NCBI GenBank assembly: GCA_947568835.1
Contig: OX387604.1
Location: forward strand, 4,568,001 to 4,632,000
DNA: 64,000 nt
Source of the DNA: Protonemura montana
Lineage: Eukaryota > Arthropoda > Insecta > Plecoptera > Nemouridae
Direction: 5' to 3'
The translations under genes were made by a program, and so were the position numbers. Under the pieces are notes generated by a model. It was not told where the DNA came from. It ran no database searches and saw only the letters and a program-made list of their open reading frames with translations. The first letter of the stretch is position 1; each line of letters opens with the position of its first letter. Of the stretch, positions 61,421-64,000 are shown one piece after another.

Positions 61421-62445
61421 GTAAAAGCTAAGAACACGCATTATTTGATCTACAATTTCGTTGGTTCTTACCGTGAAGTTCGATTTTAAACAAAGAATTG
61501 GCGAAATGAAGCCATTATCCGCCACAGATAAGTTCATTAAAACGTCACTGATACATGAGACATTTGAAGCCGTGAATCTACTTGAAACGTGTTGTACATA
61601 AATAGGTAATTACACAAATATTTAATAGAAAAAAATCTCTTTAGGAATGCAGCACTCCACCTCTTTGAAATTTAACCATTACATTATTGGCTGCAAGCCC
61701 CGATATTCGATTAGAACTTCGGATTAAATAATGTTACATCTATTGTAAACCATATTTTTACATTTTTAACAAGACAGATGAATGTTTACTTTAGCGTAAA
61801 ATCAGTATTTACAGCTCGCGGGCTTTATTTTGAAAATCCAAGTACCTACAATAGTTCTCGTCGAAATTTTCTTCTCGTCCGTTTAACAGTTGAGAAAATG
61901 CTTTGTTTGATTGAACGTAACTTTCAACACGTGTTGAGTGAACATCGTGGATCTGTTTCTGGCTAACCTACAGCCCCAAGGAAATATGCAGAATATTGTA
62001 TATTTATTATCTGCATAATTAATTGTGAATACATTAGCTGCCAGAACAGTTTGCGCTCAAACTGCTGGAAAGATTCAACTATGTTATTTTGTGTGCTGCA
62101 GTAAGCGGATTAATCTCATTAAGTAGACGCTAATTATCATGTACGAACGAGGTATTGTTTTGGATCATTTTCCAGTAATCAAGCGAGTGGCGCGAGTGGC
62201 GCGAGTGGTGCAATGCATTGGATATTATGACATACAAATTTCTTTCTTCTCAATTTTCATACGCTTTTCAATTCACTGAGATATAAATAATACGCTTAAT
62301 TTTGCAAATTGTAAATCACTTCAGTTTAAAGTGTCTCTGAAACTCAATCATTCGCATTCTGATAAAAAAACGTTACAGGAAATATATCTAATTTATTTTA
62401 CCCAAATACACGGGACGATATTTATAAAACTTAAAAAAGGCAATA

Positions 62446-62489
62446 AAAATAATAATGATAATAATAATAATAATAATAATATTAATAAT
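62446..62489. repeat. (AAT)n microsatellite
   Basis: Mostly perfect taa/ata trinucleotide units with one interruption near each end. Confidence 0.85.
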
Positions 62490-63119
62490 ATAGATACAAA
62501 TAAATTTTTTCAATGTTTACGAAAGTGAGACATTCGAGTGTAACTACTGTTGCGTTTAATTAATTATCTGTAATTACCTGTAATTATTGAATCAACTCAA
62601 AGGGCTAAGATAAGATCTATCTTCACCATATATCAAGTTATTCACCAAATGCTCACCGCAATATATCGTCGAGTATTCAAGTGTAGAGACCTAAGCAAGC
62701 TTTGCAGCCGAATGCCTCCTGACGTGATTATTACACCCAATTGGCCCCTCCGTAAAATAATAATCTAATGCATTTATTTCAAAGATTTGTTTTAGTAATG
62801 CTGCTATCCATTTCGAACCTCGTTTGCATTTGCATTTTTGAATATCTAAAATATTTATGTGTTTAGGTCGTGAGAGAGAAGCACGGCCACGTATACATAT
62901 ATCCTTCCTTTTTGGTACACTCCATGTCAGACAAACTTTTTTCCTTTGCTTGCGGTCAACAACTTAAAGGTTGTCTCCGATTTTGTTGAAAGACTATGCT
63001 GGATCCTGAATATGCTGATGTCGCAAAAACCAATCATTGAAGTTTCGCATTTGATACAGAACTAAAAATATGCGGGCCCATTTACCGTTTATTTTATTTC
63101 TGATTGCAAGCTGCTTGTG

Positions 63120-63127
63120 TGACGTCA
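63120..63127. promoter_or_regulatory. Perfect CRE-type octamer TGACGTCA
   Basis: Located in a non-repeat intronic stretch. A role is speculative. Confidence 0.3.
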
Positions 63128-64000
63128 CTTCAGTGTCTGTGCTTCAGTGGTAGCTTGGGCCGTGGAGTCAGCCTGATGTGCTCACGTATTATTTCATATC
63201 TGTGTGAAAATGCTAGGATTATCAATCCACCGAAGAACCTAGGAGCCGGCCGAGTGACGTTATGCAAAGCATGCTGTCAAGCAGGAAATATGCGATAAAT
63301 ATGTCCACATTTAATTTTTTGATAACGGGAAATGTCATCGATTGGTGCTCTTGAAACTTATAAAATCTTCCAAGAAAATCGGAGACGAAAATTAAATGAG
63401 TCATTACACCAGTTTGATGTTTAGACTGTTTACACTTTAGATTTTTAGCCAAAAAAATTATCAAAGTTGACGTTTTTCGGGTTGATTACTCAGAAAAAAA
63501 CATAGCCCAATGGAACATGCAGAGACATTTTTCGATCCCTTACACCTAAAATATTGGACTGCATAATAAATATCCATTCCCTGTAAGATATTTGTTGATT
63601 TTCCAAGGACACAACGAAAAGTTGTAATTCAATCAAAAGTTTCGTTAAAAAATGGCACCTCGATAACCAAACCTGAAAAAAAAATCTTAAATCTCAACTC
63701 TTTTATTCCAATGACTGCTCGACCCACTCTCATATGCGGATCAAGACTTTCTTTGAGTATCCGAATACACACAAAACATAATTTTAAGCAACTTATAACC
63801 TCTCTAAGCACACTAACAATTGTTTTGCAATTTCTTATTAAATAATAATAATGCGAGGCAAGTGAGCTGAGTTTTAAAGTGCAGTGCCAACTACAAAAAA
63901 GTTACACTAAACGTATCGCATTGCAATGTCAGATCGTCTGGTGTTCTCGAGAGACTCGGACTGTAGGTACGTACTGTAGGTCGGACTGTACGTACTATGT

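Larger units (their letters stand above)
44218..64000 (+). other. KCNQ intron downstream of the alternative exons (at least 19.8 kb)
   Basis: No exon matching the expected S1 continuation (a hydrophobic helix then a serine-rich turn and S2) was found on the plus strand, so the intron probably runs past the window end. Contents: SINE copies (46288, 53506, 57576, 58216, 59024, 60924-61420), two copies of MITE M1, the large foldback at 51428-52197 and several simple repeats. From 47.4 to 49.9 kb, 54.0 to 57.5 kb and 61.5 to 63.9 kb I see only AT-rich unique sequence and chance frames. Confidence 0.55.

Overview
This is a gene-poor, AT-rich animal genomic window. The likely source is an insect: copies of the arthropod-style 'taggttaggtt' motif occur inside a repeat family, introns are long, and the only recognisable gene is a metazoan KCNQ potassium channel. 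I cannot name the species; a hemipteran-like insect is a low-confidence guess. There are no bacterial-style genes, no CRISPR array and no rRNA locus. Nearly all long open frames are chance frames or frames inside repeats.

The only well-supported gene is the 5' part of a KCNQ (Kv7, KCNQ1-like) voltage-gated potassium channel gene on the + strand. Isoform A is built from three exons: 8193-8298 (ATG exon), 18580-18861 and 28690-28846. Their splice phases fit exactly, giving 181 residues plus two bases. The product ends in the juxtamembrane motif leading into S1 (KVYNFLERPTGWKC). A single large exon, 43523-44217, has its own ATG. It ends in a diverged version of the same motif (RVYVFLEHPAGWLC) and in the same splice phase. 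It therefore looks like an alternative first coding exon (isoform B), probably with its own promoter; a GC-rich patch at about 41.5-41.9 kb is a candidate. The last 53 codons of B align without gaps to the 28.7-kb exon, suggesting an old exon duplication. I could not find the S1-S6 exons, which should lie beyond 64 kb, so the window would be 5' flank, introns and alternative promoters.

The rest is intron or flank filled with mobile-element remains. The dominant family is a roughly 430-450 bp SINE whose head is derived from 5S rRNA (a SINE3-type element). I count over 20 full or partial copies on both strands, several rearranged (head-to-head fragments, inverted tails, internal deletions). Smaller families are a ~145-bp MITE with three copies, a ~140-bp hairpin repeat with two copies, a 384-bp element with ~45-bp terminal inverted repeats, and a palindromic element near 19.4 kb.

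The most striking non-genic structure is a 770-bp GC-rich foldback at 51428-52197. It has 363-bp near-perfect arms, a 44-nt loop and an 8-bp target duplication. It sits inside another, older palindromic element. The window also holds six pure C or G runs of 17-25 bp.
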